A program made the position numbers and the translations under genes. The notes beneath the pieces are model-generated. The model was not told the DNA's origin, ran no database searches, and saw only the letters and a program-made list of their open reading frames with translations. From Ilumatobacteraceae bacterium (GTDB lineage: Bacteria > Actinomycetota > Acidimicrobiia > Acidimicrobiales > Ilumatobacteraceae), in the NCBI GenBank assembly GCA_021298195.1, contig JAJTEQ010000001.1:38110-102109 (forward strand): a stretch of DNA of 64,000 nucleotides, read 5' to 3'. Position 1 is the first letter of the stretch. Each line of letters starts with the position of its first letter. Shown here one piece after another: positions 62,248 to 64,000 of this stretch.

Positions 62248-64000
62248 CACGACCTCACCGGACGAGCCAAGGTTCCCGGTCGTGCGCCGGTGTCGGCGTC
62301 GAAACGTCGCGTCACCTCGCCGCGCACCATGGTGGCCAGATACCCCTTCACCGGCTGGATCAAGCGCGTTCCACCCGCGGGCAGATCGTGGAAGGCTTTC
62401 GGTGGTGCCACGGTCAGATTCTCGAAGTCGATGACGTTGATGTCGGCGCGCAAGCCGGGCATCAATCGACCACGATCGGTGTAGCCGTACAAATCGGCGT
62501 TGCGCGACGTCTGCTTGGCCACCAGATACTCCAGGGGAATGCGCTCGCCCCGATGACGATCACGGGCCCAGAACGTCAGTTGTGTCGTGGGCATCGTGGC
62601 ATCGCAGATCAGGGTGACGTGCGCCCCCGCGTCGCTCAAACCCGTCACGGTCTCGGGGTGCGTCAACATCTTGCGCAACACTTCCTGGTTCTCGTGCACG
62701 TCCGGACCACCCATGAGAGCGCACATGGCCGCACCGTTCTGCTCGAGCAGGAAGTCGTACAACACGCTCAGGATCGGTTCGCCCGTGCCGGCCGCGCGGG
62801 CACCGAGCATCTGGGACGGGTCCGGTTCGTAATCCACCGGATCGGCCAACGGATACAGCATCGGAGCCGCCATCTGGAACAGGTTGTACATGTTCGCCAT
62901 GGACCCCGGCTGATCCACGGGGACGTCGGCCTCGGACATGATCGCGGCCTTCACCTCCGGGCGGGCCATCTCTCGCGCGCGCTCGGTCAGGGGAAGGTGC
63001 GCCAATGCCATATAAGTGGGACGACGCTGGAACGCGTGGTAACCCGACAGACCCGAGGCCAATCCGATCGGTCGCGACGACACCTGCGGGAACAGACGAG
63101 CACCACTCTGATTCGCGTCGACCACCATGGCCAGCAGGCGTTCCCACGTGTCGGGGGCGTAGTCCGGCGACTTCACGAGCGTGAACGTCACCGGTCGGCC
63201 GCTGCGCCGCGAGAACTCGGCCATCAACGCCAACTCGCTCTCGGGGGTGAAGCGCTCACCACCCAATCCTTCGAGCTTGCCCACCGTGCCGGCCGGGATC
63301 ATCTCGAAGACACCACAACCGGCTTCGCGCATCGCCGACGACAACGCGTCGATTTCGACGTCGGGAGCAAAGGTGCCGGGCACCGGCGAGCCATCGAGGG
63401 CGCGATGGCCGATGGTGCGCGACGTGCTGAAGCCGGCCGCTCCGGCGCGAAGTGCGTCCACCACCAAACGTGACATCTCGCCAAGATCGTCCGCGGTGGC
63501 GTCCTCGTTGCGCGCACCCCGCTCACCCATGACGTAGTAACGCAACGCCCCGTGCGCCACTTGGGCACCGATGTCGAGCGAATACTTTCGACTGGCGATG
63601 TAATCCATGTATTCGGGGAAGGACTCCCACCGCCCCCATTCGATGCCCTCGTACAGGGCCGTGCCGGGAATGTCCTCGACGCCCTCCATCAATTCGATGA
63701 GGGTTTTCTCGCTGCCGGGACGGACCGGCGCGAAACCCACACCGCAGTTGCCCATCACGACGGTCGTGGCACCGTTGCCGGCCGACGGATCCATGACCTC
63801 GTCCCAACTGACCTGCCCGTCGTAGTGCGTGTGAACGTCGACCCAACCGGGCGTCACCACGGCACCGTCGGCGTCGATCTTCTCGCGCGCCGGTTCGTCG
63901 ACGTCACCCACCGCCACGATCAGTCCGTCGCGCACCCCGACGTCACCTCGACGAGGTGTCGAACCGGTGCCGTCGACGATGGTTCCACCCGTGATCACGT
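62247..64000 (-). CDS. N-acyl-D-amino-acid deacylase-type amidohydrolase, 5' end beyond the window
   Basis: More than 580 residues of a metal-dependent hydrolase of the D-aminoacylase family; the frame stays open at the right edge and the first visible residues [12 protein letters not shown] lack only a short N-terminus. Metal-binding [24 protein letters not shown] with the family Cys, and [14 protein letters not shown] are all present. It probably removes an acyl or amide group from a D-amino-acid-like or cyclic amide substrate, but the substrate is not evident. It is coupled by TGATG to the NTF2-like protein, so both may act on one pathway. Confidence 0.88.
   Translation of the reverse strand, partial: VITGGTIVDGTGSTPRRGDVGVRDGLIVAVGDVDEPAREKIDADGAVVTPGWVDVHTHYDGQVSWDEVMDPSAGNGATTVVMGNCGVGFAPVRPGSEKTLIELMEGVEDIPGTALYEGIEWGRWESFPEYMDYIASRKYSLDIGAQVAHGALRYYVMGERGARNEDATADDLGEMSRLVVDALRAGAAGFSTSRTIGHRALDGSPVPGTFAPDVEIDALSSAMREAGCGVFEMIPAGTVGKLEGLGGERFTPESELALMAEFSRRSGRPVTFTLVKSPDYAPDTWERLLAMVVDANQSGARLFPQVSSRPIGLASGLSGYHAFQRRPTYMALAHLPLTERAREMARPEVKAAIMSEADVPVDQPGSMANMYNLFQMAAPMLYPLADPVDYEPDPSQMLGARAAGTGEPILSVLYDFLLEQNGAAMCALMGGPDVHENQEVLRKMLTHPETVTGLSDAGAHVTLICDATMPTTQLTFWARDRHRGERIPLEYLVAKQTSRNADLYGYTDRGRLMPGLRADINVIDFENLTVAPPKAFHDLPAGGTRLIQPVKGYLATMVRGEVTRRFDADTGARPGTLARPVRS

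Overview
This 64 kb window is a dense, high-GC stretch of bacterial chromosome. The gene content points to an actinobacterium: an MtrA/MtrB-type two-component pair followed by a GerMN lipoprotein, a DUF3040 protein, PimB-like and Ppm1-like glycosyltransferases, and the gene order clpX-folC-ndk-mreBCD-mrdA-rodA-rne-rplU-rpmA-obg-proB. The acyl-CoA dehydrogenase, D-aminoacylase-type amidohydrolase and NTF2-like content suggests class Acidimicrobiia (Ilumatobacter-like), but that placement is an inference. Nearly all of it is ordinary chromosomal sequence: no prophage, insertion sequence, CRISPR array or integrase was seen. Two tRNA genes are present: Pro(TGG) and Gly(TCC).

Layout. 1-2.9 kb (minus): acyl-CoA dehydrogenase, a small conserved protein, an HNH endonuclease running off the left edge, and a ROK kinase. 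2.9-7.2 kb (plus): MoxR ATPase, DUF58 protein and TgpA-type transglutaminase. 7.3-9.7 kb (minus): DUF3040 protein, DNA polymerase IV and a family 2 glycosyltransferase. 9.8-13.6 kb (plus): small membrane protein, inositol monophosphatase, response regulator, histidine kinase, GerMN lipoprotein. 13.6-16.6 kb: phosphofructokinase (minus), then a small membrane protein and glycerol kinase (plus). 16.6-26.2 kb: twelve minus-strand genes packed with little or no spacing, running from an AAA ATPase/VWA pair through a phosphatase, GMC oxidoreductase, a double-CxxC protein, QueG, PimB-like transferase, membrane protein, SRPBCC protein, ROK kinase and ACT protein. 26.3-28.1 kb (plus): MurJ.

28-48.6 kb is the housekeeping core, almost all on the minus strand: trigger factor, ClpP, ClpX, FolC, Ndk, MreB, MreC, MreD, PBP2, RodA, a radical SAM protein and its DUF2344 partner, RNase E/G, L21, L27, Obg and ProB, with a dGTPase-like HD protein divergent from Obg. 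MurJ, MreBCD, PBP2 and RodA together give a complete elongation-type cell-wall set and imply a rod shape. 48.6-64 kb is a mixed region: a TetR regulator, a hybrid histidine kinase coupled to a REC-EAL protein, tRNA-Pro, a glutathione peroxidase-type peroxidase, an SDR, a DinB-superfamily protein, an MFS transporter, two lipoproteins, tRNA-Gly, an esterase, a DDAH-type hydrolase, a duplicated NTF2-like protein and a D-aminoacylase-type amidohydrolase that runs off the right edge.

The most unusual signals are structural. There is a 48-bp repeat at the mrdA/rodA junction that creates a 21-codon mini-ORF with TGATG couplings on both sides. A TANNNT motif sits 6-8 nt before many start codons, suggesting widespread leaderless transcription, including one divergent pair whose -10 boxes share two bases. 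Short tandem repeats sit in gene ends, MreC carries a Thr/Ser-rich insertion, trigger factor has a His-rich tail, and there is a perfect 20-bp inverted repeat next to tRNA-Gly. No clearly new multi-gene system was found.
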